The notes under the pieces are model-generated. The model searched no databases. It saw only the letters and a program-made list of their open reading frames with translations, and was not told the origin of the DNA. 64,000 nt of DNA, from assembly GCA_039810085.1 (NCBI GenBank), contig JBDHWG010000013.1:1-64000 (forward strand). Direction: 5' to 3'. A program made the position numbers and the translations under genes. Source of the stretch: JBDHWG01 sp039810085. GTDB taxonomy: Bacteria > Chloroflexota > Anaerolineae > Epilineales > JAHCIE01. Of the stretch, positions 47,423-54,687 are shown in pieces. Position 1 is the stretch's first letter; each line of letters starts with the position of its first letter.

Positions 47423-48988
47423 TTATTTAGAAAGAAAGGTAATGATCACGAGTAGAATAAACATGACTAGTATCACGCCCACAACGATGCCAACCCACAT
47501 AGCTATCTGCTTGCAGGTAGCGCCTCTACTTGGTCGCATGCTCCGCTCGATCCGCGCGATGTCGTCCTGGTACGTTGCCGCCCACGGGCTGCCGGGGGGG
47601 AGTGCTGCGAGCGCCTGACGCATATGGTCAAGCGCCTCCGGAAGCTTGTTGCGACGTTCGTAGGTCAAGGCGATGTGCCGGAGCGTTTTGGCCGCGTTGA
47701 GGCGGTCCTTGAACTGCTCGAATAGGTTCAGGCTGGCGTTGAAGTGCCTGAGGGCGCTGAGGGAATCCGAGCGATTGAGGTAGAGCTTGCCCAGGTTGGC
47801 ATAGATAAAGGCGAGACCGTAGTTGTCACTCGCCTCGATCTTGATTTCCATGGCTTTCTGATAATTTCGTTCCGCCTCATCCCAGCGCCCGAATGATAGA
47901 TACACGTCAGCTAGATCAACGTAGAGTTCCGCCTGATCGAATCTTCGGCCTGTTTGAGTCAGGATTGACAGGCCGTTTTCGAAAGCGCGGACAGCGGCAG
48001 GTAGATCGCCGAGCTTACTATAGATGCGTCCGAGGGTGCCAAAGCTAAAGGCTCGGGCCGAGCTGTTGCCAAGTCTCTCATTCAGCGTGAGGCTCCGTTG
48101 CGCGTACTCCTGAGCCTTGGAGAGATTATGGAGTGATAGTGACACTTCGGCCAGTCGCTGATAGACGCGAGCGGTAACATCTGTCATCGCATTCGATATA
48201 TTTGGCCGCTGGAGATAAGCCTGGTAGATGTTCTGGGCCGCTAACCACTTGTCCTTTGCTTCAAGTGTCTGACCGTAATAGAGGTGCCAGTTCGCCAGAA
48301 ACGCCTCAGGTAACTGGGTCGTCTGCATATCGCGGAAAATCTCTTCTGCCGTATCCCAGTCGGAGAGATCGACGGCAAGCCGACCGCGGTAGTAATCGAG
48401 TTGTGACGCGCCCGACACGGAGAGCAGGGGACGTTGCTCTTCCAGCATGTTGATTAATGTGCCACACGCAACGAAGCGGCGACCCATGCGCGCTTCGTTG
48501 AGGAGTGTATCAAAGCTCTGAAGGCCGCTGCTCTCGTCCCAGGCGAGCTGGTGGAACGCCTGCTCCCATCTCACATCCTCAGCATCTTGAGGTTCGTGAG
48601 CGGACTGAAAAGCCTCATCGAACTGGTGGCTCCACTGTCGAAGCCGCTCGCTCTCGACGCGCATGAGATAGCGACGCAGCATGTTCCGTACGTCATCATG
48701 GTAGGTGTAGCCGTGGAGATGAGAGCGGATGAAGGGGAGCTCGAGAACCTCGTCCAGAATCTCAGCAGAGCGAGCAAGCTCATCTTCTGGGAGGACCGTT
48801 GCCAGCACGTCTGCATCAAACCAGTGGGGTATGGCGAGCGCCTGGATGACTCTTGCCATCTCAGGCGCGACGGTTTGCAGCAAGACATCGAGCGAAGGGT
48901 CGCCAACACTCTCGCTAGCACTTACCTTCGAGTGCAGCGCCTTGAACTCCTCAAATCGCGCTCGCTCCAGGTCCTCGCCCGTGTCCAC
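47423..48988 (-). CDS. TPR-repeat protein with C-terminal membrane anchor (conflict cassette)
   Basis: 521 residues. Residues 1-170 are alpha-helical without a clear domain. From about 200 to 480 TPR-like repeats follow (AQEYAQRSLTLNERLGNSSA, GRWDEAERNYQKAMEIKIEA, ALRHFNASLNLFEQFKDRLN). The end is a single TM helix (MWVGIVVGVILVMFILLVII) with a two-residue tail. Start GTG at 48988 overlaps the TAG of the NTPase gene by one base, so it is translationally coupled. TPRs are the usual sensor arm of STAND NTPases; here the arm is a separate, membrane-tethered protein. Less GC-rich than surrounding genes. Confidence 0.85.
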   Translation of the reverse strand: MDTGEDLERARFEEFKALHSKVSASESVGDPSLDVLLQTVAPEMARVIQALAIPHWFDADVLATVLPEDELARSAEILDEVLELPFIRSHLHGYTYHDDVRNMLRRYLMRVESERLRQWSHQFDEAFQSAHEPQDAEDVRWEQAFHQLAWDESSGLQSFDTLLNEARMGRRFVACGTLINMLEEQRPLLSVSGASQLDYYRGRLAVDLSDWDTAEEIFRDMQTTQLPEAFLANWHLYYGQTLEAKDKWLAAQNIYQAYLQRPNISNAMTDVTARVYQRLAEVSLSLHNLSKAQEYAQRSLTLNERLGNSSARAFSFGTLGRIYSKLGDLPAAVRAFENGLSILTQTGRRFDQAELYVDLADVYLSFGRWDEAERNYQKAMEIKIEASDNYGLAFIYANLGKLYLNRSDSLSALRHFNASLNLFEQFKDRLNAAKTLRHIALTYERRNKLPEALDHMRQALAALPPGSPWAATYQDDIARIERSMRPSRGATCKQIAMWVGIVVGVILVMFILLVIITFLSK

Positions 48989-49881
48989 TACCGTGACTTC
49001 TGTCTAAGCATTCGCAGGTAGGTGTCGACATTCATGGCTACCTGTAAGGGATTGCCATTCGAGATAGCAAGGATGAAATCGGCCAGAGCATCCGCCTGCT
49101 TCTCTAGACCGCGTGTGACCAAGTAATCGAAAATGTTGTCAGTTTTGAAGGGGTGGAGTTCGTAGACATCCATGGCGTCAAAGAAGGTTGGATCAGGTTC
49201 AAAACCATTCCGCCCTGAGAGAATCACCAGCAAGTGCTCCAGCTGCTCGTCTCGCACCGCCTCCAGTAGTTCCTCCCACATCCACTTAAGTGTCAGGGCG
49301 TCGGCCTTTTCAAGCGCGTCGAGGAAGATAACAAGCGGACTATTGGCGGTCGCGGTTTGCAGGCAGGTGATGAAGGCCCGAGTCACCTCAATCATCATCT
49401 CTTGCTCTGATACGTCCTGGTCAGGGCGGCGTGTAGTCAGCCCACGATCAATGATCTCAATATTGTGTCCGATATTGACGGTGACCTGGCTTTGAGAGAC
49501 CTCGGCTCCCTGTAGCACACTGACGCCTTGGATGTTGGCGCCCGGACCCTCCAGAGTCACTTTGTATTGGGGCACGGTGTAGAAGTTGACGACATCGTTG
49601 AATGTCTGGAAGGCGCTTCGCTCCGTAGCATCTCGCAGCTGGCGCATGATATCTAGATAGCTATACCGGCGCGAGTCCTCCCATTCCAGGTAGACCCAGC
49701 GAAGCCCACGACCGTCCGCCACGGCCATCATCCGGCTCAACAAAATAGACTTCCCAATGCCACCGGGGCCGTACACGCCCATCACTCTCTTCGTCGAGCC
49801 AGATAATAAGGTTTCGAACTCACTGATTTCCTGAGTTCGATTGACAAACTGCTTGAGAATGTGAGCGGCTGGTATTTTCAT
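48988..49881 (-). CDS. STAND-like P-loop NTPase (conflict cassette)
   Basis: 297 residues. Walker A GVYGPGGIGKS (residues 35-45); Walker B-like LVIFLDALEKADALTLKW; an Arg sensor in ILSGRNGFEP; and a winged-helix-like end (FDYLVTRGLEKQADALADFI). The fold is that of the NTPase core of STAND/NLR proteins, without fused effector or repeats. Residues 117-142, between the P-loop and Walker B, form a beta-prone insert (IQGVSVLQGAE ... VTVNIGHNIE) matching the tail of the preceding EAD protein. The start lies 6 nt after the EAD gene; its stop overlaps the TPR gene. Confidence 0.85.
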   Translation of the reverse strand: MKIPAAHILKQFVNRTQEISEFETLLSGSTKRVMGVYGPGGIGKSILLSRMMAVADGRGLRWVYLEWEDSRRYSYLDIMRQLRDATERSAFQTFNDVVNFYTVPQYKVTLEGPGANIQGVSVLQGAEVSQSQVTVNIGHNIEIIDRGLTTRRPDQDVSEQEMMIEVTRAFITCLQTATANSPLVIFLDALEKADALTLKWMWEELLEAVRDEQLEHLLVILSGRNGFEPDPTFFDAMDVYELHPFKTDNIFDYLVTRGLEKQADALADFILAISNGNPLQVAMNVDTYLRMLRQKSR

Positions 49882-49887
49882 GCAGCA

Positions 49888-50310
49888 TCAGTCCTTCGGT
49901 TTGCCATACGAATGACCGATCTGGATGTTCACTGTGCTGTTGTCAATCTTGCCCTGGTCCAGAACCGAAATGTCGCTGATGCTCCCCGGTGGCGGCTCGC
50001 TTTCGGACCTCTCCTTAGGAGGAACGGGCGATATGCCTTGGGCAGGGCGACCGCTCGTCATGTTGTCGGGCCAGGTAATCTTCGGACGGAGTTGTTTGAC
50101 AAGCTCGATTAACTCAGGCAGCCGCCCCTGGCGCTTGAACCACAGGACGAGCTCGCGCGCCTTGCCTGGTTTCGTCTTGCCGGCCAGGTCCTCGTACGCT
50201 GGCGCGTCCGGCAATCTGAAACACAAGTCGCGCAAGTCATCCTCGTCAAACCACTCCACCAGGACATCATGGAGATAGAGAAGATGGGCGTGTTCAGTCG
50301 TCTCCTGCAT
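49888..50310 (-). CDS. Effector-associated-domain (EAD-like) adaptor with RHIM-like tail (conflict cassette)
   Basis: 140 residues. Residues about 8-76 (LLYLHDVLVEWFDEDDLRDL ... RLPELIELVKQLRP) match the death-like effector-associated domains found at the N-terminus of bacterial STAND proteins. A Pro/Ser-rich linker (80-110) is followed by the tail ISDISVLDQGKI, DNSTVNIQIGHSYG (111-136). The tail contains IQIG, the core tetrad of RHIM amyloid motifs. The start at 50310 has GGGAGGGAG upstream. The same tail motif, by ungapped alignment, occurs inside the downstream NTPase, suggesting homotypic recruitment. Confidence 0.78.
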   Translation of the reverse strand: MQETTEHAHLLYLHDVLVEWFDEDDLRDLCFRLPDAPAYEDLAGKTKPGKARELVLWFKRQGRLPELIELVKQLRPKITWPDNMTSGRPAQGISPVPPKERSESEPPPGSISDISVLDQGKIDNSTVNIQIGHSYGKPKD

Positions 50311-50352
50311 GGCTCCCTCCCGCACCGCTACGCCTGGACCCTGATTGCCAGG

Positions 50353-51180
50353 TCATGCAACTGCCGCCACCTCGCGTAATGTCTCAATTTCTAACGCCTC
50401 TTTGCGAATGCGTATGTCATAGTAGAGGCGAGTGGGGAAGATAAGCCCCACAGAAACGCCAAAAATATAAGCAAAGATGTAGCTGATGGGTAAAGCCATT
50501 GAAACCGGCCCGTGCAAGACGAGCAATAACAGATACACGATGAAGTATGCCAACCCACCGGCAAAGAATGCCATGAATTCCAGAAAGAGGTAGTTGCCGA
50601 GAATCCGCCAGCGTAGACCGGCCGATAAGGCTTGACTTCGCTTTAGGGCGGCCACGTAGCGTATGTGCTCCATGATGACGATCGGGGACGTAAACATGAA
50701 CCGCACCGCCAAGGCGAGCAGTAGAATTAAAGCGACTACTGAACAGAGGACGAAGATGACTTGATTGTTGGTCATTAAACCGATAATGAACACAATGCCT
50801 GGAGGGATCGAAATAGTGATGCCTACTAGTAATCCAGTGATGACCACAGCCCAGACGACACCTACGTGAATACGGCGCGTGATCTGCATAAAGCCGGCTT
50901 TGTGCCCAGCCACGTCGAGGGCCACCACTATTGTAACAACAACCGAGTAGTACAATACACCTGCAAGTAATCCGACATACCCAAGAACAAGAAGGATAAT
51001 GCCAACAAGCGAGGCATTGATGACAATAAGCACTGTGCCTATAACGACGAGGAGCATGGCAGGAACGAATGAGAGCAGGAAGGAGACGAACAGAACAGGG
51101 AAATTGCGAAACAGGATTGCGACCGACTCCAGGCTCAGTCTCAATACACTCCCGGGACGCATCAGCCTCGGCGTATCCAT
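50353..51180 (-). CDS. Polytopic membrane protein, first gene of the conflict cassette
   Basis: 275 residues with six or so TM helices beginning at about 22 (VAILFRNFPVLFVSFLLSF), ending with a cytoplasmic FPTRLYYDIRIRKEALEIE. Such ends occur in GPDPase-membrane-domain/DUF975-like proteins of unknown function. The start at 51180 has GGAGGAC. It is 42 nt upstream of the EAD gene on the same strand, so may share its transcript, and could be the membrane effector or target. Function is not established. Confidence 0.7.
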   Translation of the reverse strand: MDTPRLMRPGSVLRLSLESVAILFRNFPVLFVSFLLSFVPAMLLVVIGTVLIVINASLVGIILLVLGYVGLLAGVLYYSVVVTIVVALDVAGHKAGFMQITRRIHVGVVWAVVITGLLVGITISIPPGIVFIIGLMTNNQVIFVLCSVVALILLLALAVRFMFTSPIVIMEHIRYVAALKRSQALSAGLRWRILGNYLFLEFMAFFAGGLAYFIVYLLLLVLHGPVSMALPISYIFAYIFGVSVGLIFPTRLYYDIRIRKEALEIETLREVAAVA

Positions 51181-51513
51181 GCTGTCCTCCACTGCACAGG
51201 GTTCGGGGATGAAGCGGAGTTCTATCAGCGGCGTTGCTGCAACCCCACGCGAAGTCGTTGCCCGCCGATAAGCAGAGGGCGATAGGTGTGCGATGCTGCG
51301 GCATCGATTGAGAGTATCGTGCTGAGCGAGGCAACTTTAAGCGTCAGCCCTTGACGCGTATACAATTTCAGCCATTATAGGGGAGAGCCTTAACGTTGTC
51401 AAGAGGCTCGTGTGGTGATTTTGCCTCTTGACGCGTCGAACCTATGGTCTATAATAGAATGTAGAGGCGGTGTTCGAACGGTGGCCCGATAACGGCTGCC
51501 GGGAGGGAGACCT
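51181..51513. other. Divergent intergenic region, membrane protein and alpha/beta hydrolase
   Basis: 333 bp with no gene. It holds two plus-strand promoter-like sequences, both beginning TTGACGCGT (51351 and 51428). Confidence 0.6.
51428..51455 (+). promoter_or_regulatory. Sigma70-type promoter for the alpha/beta hydrolase
   Basis: TTGACG (51428-51433), 16-nt spacer, TATAAT (51450-51455). A second copy with TTGACGCGT at 51351 and CATTATAG about 16 nt further lies upstream, so the two may be tandem promoters. Confidence 0.72.
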
Positions 51514-52353
51514 ATGGCCAGTACAATTCAGACAACATCCGGCTACGTCACTGTCATCGGCGGCCAGCTCTATTATGAAGAGGCAGGGGCCGGGCAAACC
51601 CTGGCATTCATCCCGGCGCAGGTGGCTGACCTGCACATTTGGGACAGCCAGGTGCCCTCGTTTTCCCAGAATTACCGAGTGATTCGCTATGATCTTCGCG
51701 GCCACGGTTTGAGCAAGACTGAGCCGATCACCTATTCCCCGGTCAGCGACCTGAACGATCTGCTCTGTCAGCTCAACGTCGAGAAAGCCGTCCTGTTCAG
51801 TCTCGGCTTCAGCGCGTCTATCGCCATGGACTACGCGCTGGCCTATCCCGACATGGTCAGCGGGCTGATCCTTGTCTCCCCGCAGATGGCGGAGATCGAA
51901 CCACCTAAGTCGGAGGCGGAGAAGAAGCAGTTGACGGCGATTGCCCAGGCGCAGCAGGCGCAGGACGTGGAGCGCCTGGCGGAGCTGGAGTCAACCCTGT
52001 GGCTGACGGGGGCGGAGCCGACACAGCCGAAGGCCGATGCGGAGCCGGCGCAGCGGGACTTACTGCGCGAGATGATTGTGCGGGACTACATGCGGCGCAC
52101 GCGCGGCGCGAAGGCCCGTCCGCCAATTCCCGCCAGCGCCGAGCGGCTGTCGAAGATCTGCGTGCCGACGCTCGTGGTCGTTGGGGAGCTGGACACGGCC
52201 GACGTCAGAGCAAAGGCGCACGAGATCTGTCACGCCATCCCCTTCGCGCGGCAGATGGTGTTCCCCAACACGGCGCGGGCGGTCAACGTGGCGCACCCCA
52301 ATAAGTTCAACCGCGTCGTGCTCGACTTCCTCGCCCACGCGCCGAAGCAGTGA
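51514..52353 (+). CDS. Alpha/beta hydrolase
   Basis: 279 residues. The nucleophile elbow is LFSLGFSASIAMDYALAYPD, with the usual GxSxG ending in Ser instead of Gly. The Asp is likely in VVVGELDTADV and the His in VNVAHPNKFN. Substrate unknown. The stop overlaps the GTG of the radical-SAM gene (GTGA), so the two are an operon with a strong promoter. Confidence 0.82.
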   Translation: MASTIQTTSGYVTVIGGQLYYEEAGAGQTLAFIPAQVADLHIWDSQVPSFSQNYRVIRYDLRGHGLSKTEPITYSPVSDLNDLLCQLNVEKAVLFSLGFSASIAMDYALAYPDMVSGLILVSPQMAEIEPPKSEAEKKQLTAIAQAQQAQDVERLAELESTLWLTGAEPTQPKADAEPAQRDLLREMIVRDYMRRTRGAKARPPIPASAERLSKICVPTLVVVGELDTADVRAKAHEICHAIPFARQMVFPNTARAVNVAHPNKFNRVVLDFLAHAPKQ

Positions 52354-53483
52354 CCGATCTCCAGCAAACGCTCAACCTGCTGGGCGAGGCAGCCCAATTC
52401 GATGTCTGCTCCAGGGCGGGCCGGCCGATGCCAGATGGCAAGCCGGCCGACGCCCTGGAGCGCCATGTCGAGCCATTGATCCGCAGCGACGGCAAGCGCA
52501 TCCCCGTCCTCAAGGTCTTGCAGACCTCAGCCTGTGCCAAGGACTGCTACTACTGCCCGTTCCGCGCCGGCCGCGACTTCCGCCGCGCTGCGATGAAGCC
52601 GGAGGACCTGGCGCGGGCGACGGATGAGCTGTACCGGCGCGGCAAGATCCAGGGACTGTTCCTCAGTTCGGGCATCGTCGGCAAGGGGGAGTACACCCAG
52701 GAGCAGATCGTCAAGACGGCGGAGATCCTGCGCTCGGTGTACAACTTCCGCGGCTATCTCCACCTCAAGCTCATGCCCGGCTCGTCGGAGGCGGCTATCG
52801 AGCGGACGATGGCGCTGGCGGACCGCGTCTCGACCAACCTGGAAGCGCCGACCGCCGAGGCGCTGGAGCGGCTGTCGGGCACGAAAGACCTGGACAGCCT
52901 GCTCGACCCGCTCAAGATTGCCCACCGCGTTGCCGTCTCCCAGGGGAAGCGCGTCAGCCGCACGACCCAGTTCGTCGTCGGGCCGGGCGGCGAGAGCGAT
53001 CGCGACCTCCTCGCCCGCACCTCGGAGCTGTATACGGCGTATGGCCTCGCCCGCGCCTACTACAGCGCCTTCCGCCCTATCGTGAACACACCGCTGGATG
53101 GCCTCGAAGCGACGCCCGCGCAGCGCGAGCACCATCTTTACCAGGCCGACTTCCTCATGCGCCAGTATGGCTACGCCGTGGACGAGTTGCCCTTCGACCC
53201 GGCCGGCAACCTGCCCATCGACCAGGACCCCAAAGTCCTCTGGGCGCAGACCCACAGCGACCGCTTCCCGGTCGAGGTGAACCGCGCTGCGCGGGAAACG
53301 CTGCTGCGCGTGCCGGGCATCGGCCCGCTATCGGCCGACCGCATCCTGGCGGCGCGGCGCGTCCGACGCGTGCAGTCGGTGGAAGACCTGGCGCGCCTCG
53401 GCGTGTCCGTCAAGCGCGCCCTGCCCTACATCCTCCTCGATGGCAAGCGCCCACCGCATCAGTTGTCCCTCTTCGGAATATAA
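52350..53483 (+). CDS. Radical SAM protein, putative DNA modification/repair type
   Basis: 377 residues. The radical-SAM cluster is C62-x3-C66-x2-C69 in SACAKDCYYCPF. The C-terminal helix-hairpin-helix (LLRVPGIGPLSADRILAARR) suggests DNA binding. The architecture matches the putative DNA modification/repair radical SAM family (TIGR03916 as I recall), usually paired with a DUF4130 protein, which is absent here. Start GTG at 52350 overlaps the hydrolase stop. Confidence 0.88.
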   Translation: MTDLQQTLNLLGEAAQFDVCSRAGRPMPDGKPADALERHVEPLIRSDGKRIPVLKVLQTSACAKDCYYCPFRAGRDFRRAAMKPEDLARATDELYRRGKIQGLFLSSGIVGKGEYTQEQIVKTAEILRSVYNFRGYLHLKLMPGSSEAAIERTMALADRVSTNLEAPTAEALERLSGTKDLDSLLDPLKIAHRVAVSQGKRVSRTTQFVVGPGGESDRDLLARTSELYTAYGLARAYYSAFRPIVNTPLDGLEATPAQREHHLYQADFLMRQYGYAVDELPFDPAGNLPIDQDPKVLWAQTHSDRFPVEVNRAARETLLRVPGIGPLSADRILAARRVRRVQSVEDLARLGVSVKRALPYILLDGKRPPHQLSLFGI

Positions 53484-53484
53484 G

Positions 53485-53645
53485 AGATGCCACAGAGGCA
53501 CAGAGGACACAGAGAGAAGAGAGTTGTAATTCTCCCCTCTGTGTGTCTGTGTCCCTGTAGCAACTCTTCTCCCAGGCCAGATGTCATGCTGAACGGAGTG
53601 AAGCATCCCCAATGGGAGACCCTTCGCTTTGCTCAGGGTGACAGC
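53485..53645. repeat. Two dispersed inverted repeats between convergent genes
   Basis: An inverted repeat with arms GCCACAGAGGCACAGAGGAC and its complement (about 53485-53562), similar in wording to that at 13.0 kb. Then a GTCATGCTGAACGGAGTGAA element with complement CAGGGTGACAGC (about 53580-53645). The two genes converge on it, so it may terminate both. Confidence 0.7.
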
Positions 53646-53664
53646 TAAGCACATTTAGCGGTGG

Positions 53665-54495
53665 TTAGTTTTCTGCTTGCACTGCGGATGAGTTGACGCT
53701 TGGGGTGTAGGTGACGACGAAGCGGCGGCGGAAGCGGCGCAGCACGCGCAGCAGCGGCGCGGCAAAGAGGATGAGAATCACGAAGTTGGCGATGGCCGCC
53801 GCCAGGTCCCACCACAGCGAGGTCGCCGCGTAGAAGACGGCGTAACGCCCGACGGCGTCCGTCCAGCCCAGCCCCGCCTGCCACGACTGCGCCGGGTCGC
53901 CCGCGACGAAGGGCCAGAACCATAGGTTCATGATGGCCCCGAACAGCAGACCCCATAGTGCGCCAAACCCGGCTAGCAGCCCGGCCTCGACGCGGGGATG
54001 GCGCGGGAAACGCGGCAGCCAGCCGGCGCTCATCCCCAGCCAGCCCAGCGCCCACATCTGGTAGGGCAGCCACGGCCCAATGCCCCCGGTTGCGAGCGCC
54101 GACAGCGCCATGCTCAGCGTGCCGAGCAGGAAGCCGAACTCCGCGCCGAACACGTAGCCGCATAGGATGGGCAGGAAGAACATGCCGGAGGCGCCGGCCG
54201 GATGCGGGACGAGGCGCAGGGCAGCGTTGATGGCGGTCAAGACGCCCAGGACGGCGACGGTCTTGGCGCTGTAGCCCTCGGTCTCCAGGGCGGCCAGGCT
54301 GGTGAGGAGCGTCAGGCCGAGGAGGCCGAAGAAGGCGATGGGGGCGTCGTTGGCGTGGGCGGCCATCTCCGGCGCGTTGCCGACGTCGGGCAGGAAGAAG
54401 GGGTAGAGGAACGCCGCCAGGCCGCCGAGCGCGCCCAGCGCAAAGCTCGCCCACCGCAGCCAGCGCGTTATACGATCACGAAATGAACGTGACAT
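53665..54495 (-). CDS. ECF transporter S component, probable cobalamin type
   Basis: 276 residues with six or so TM helices, fitting an ECF substrate-binding subunit: LVPHPAGASGMFFLPILCGY and GTLSMALSALATGGIGPWLP are typical of the CbrT-like group predicted to bind B12. The start at 54495 has GAGGACG. It follows the ECF A, T and B12-linked surface genes on the same strand, after a 190-nt spacer holding a hairpin. The B12 specificity comes from the riboswitch-led operon, not from residues I can point to. Confidence 0.8.
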   Translation of the reverse strand: MSRSFRDRITRWLRWASFALGALGGLAAFLYPFFLPDVGNAPEMAAHANDAPIAFFGLLGLTLLTSLAALETEGYSAKTVAVLGVLTAINAALRLVPHPAGASGMFFLPILCGYVFGAEFGFLLGTLSMALSALATGGIGPWLPYQMWALGWLGMSAGWLPRFPRHPRVEAGLLAGFGALWGLLFGAIMNLWFWPFVAGDPAQSWQAGLGWTDAVGRYAVFYAATSLWWDLAAAIANFVILILFAAPLLRVLRRFRRRFVVTYTPSVNSSAVQAEN

Positions 54496-54566
54496 GATCG
54501 TCCTCGCTGCCATTAGAAGGCCCGCGCTCAGACGCTATGCCAAGTTCTTCGCGGCTCGTCAAGTCT

Positions 54567-54668
54567 TCGGACCACGAAAGACGCGAAAGGGCGCGAAAAG
54601 CGCGAAATGATTCGCACAGTGAGTGCTTTTCGCGTCTTTCGTGGACTTTCATGATTTTCGCGGTCCGA
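54567..54668. repeat. Long hairpin repeat between ECF genes (CACGAAAGACGCGAAAGG)
   Basis: Imperfect inverted repeat with arms GGACCACGAAAGACGCGAAA and complementary TTTCGCGTCTTTCGTGGACT. It is of the same family as those at 13.2, 22.65 and 23.27 kb. It separates the S-component gene from the fused ATPase gene. Confidence 0.8.
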
Positions 54669-54687
54669 AGGCCCACACGCGACATGA

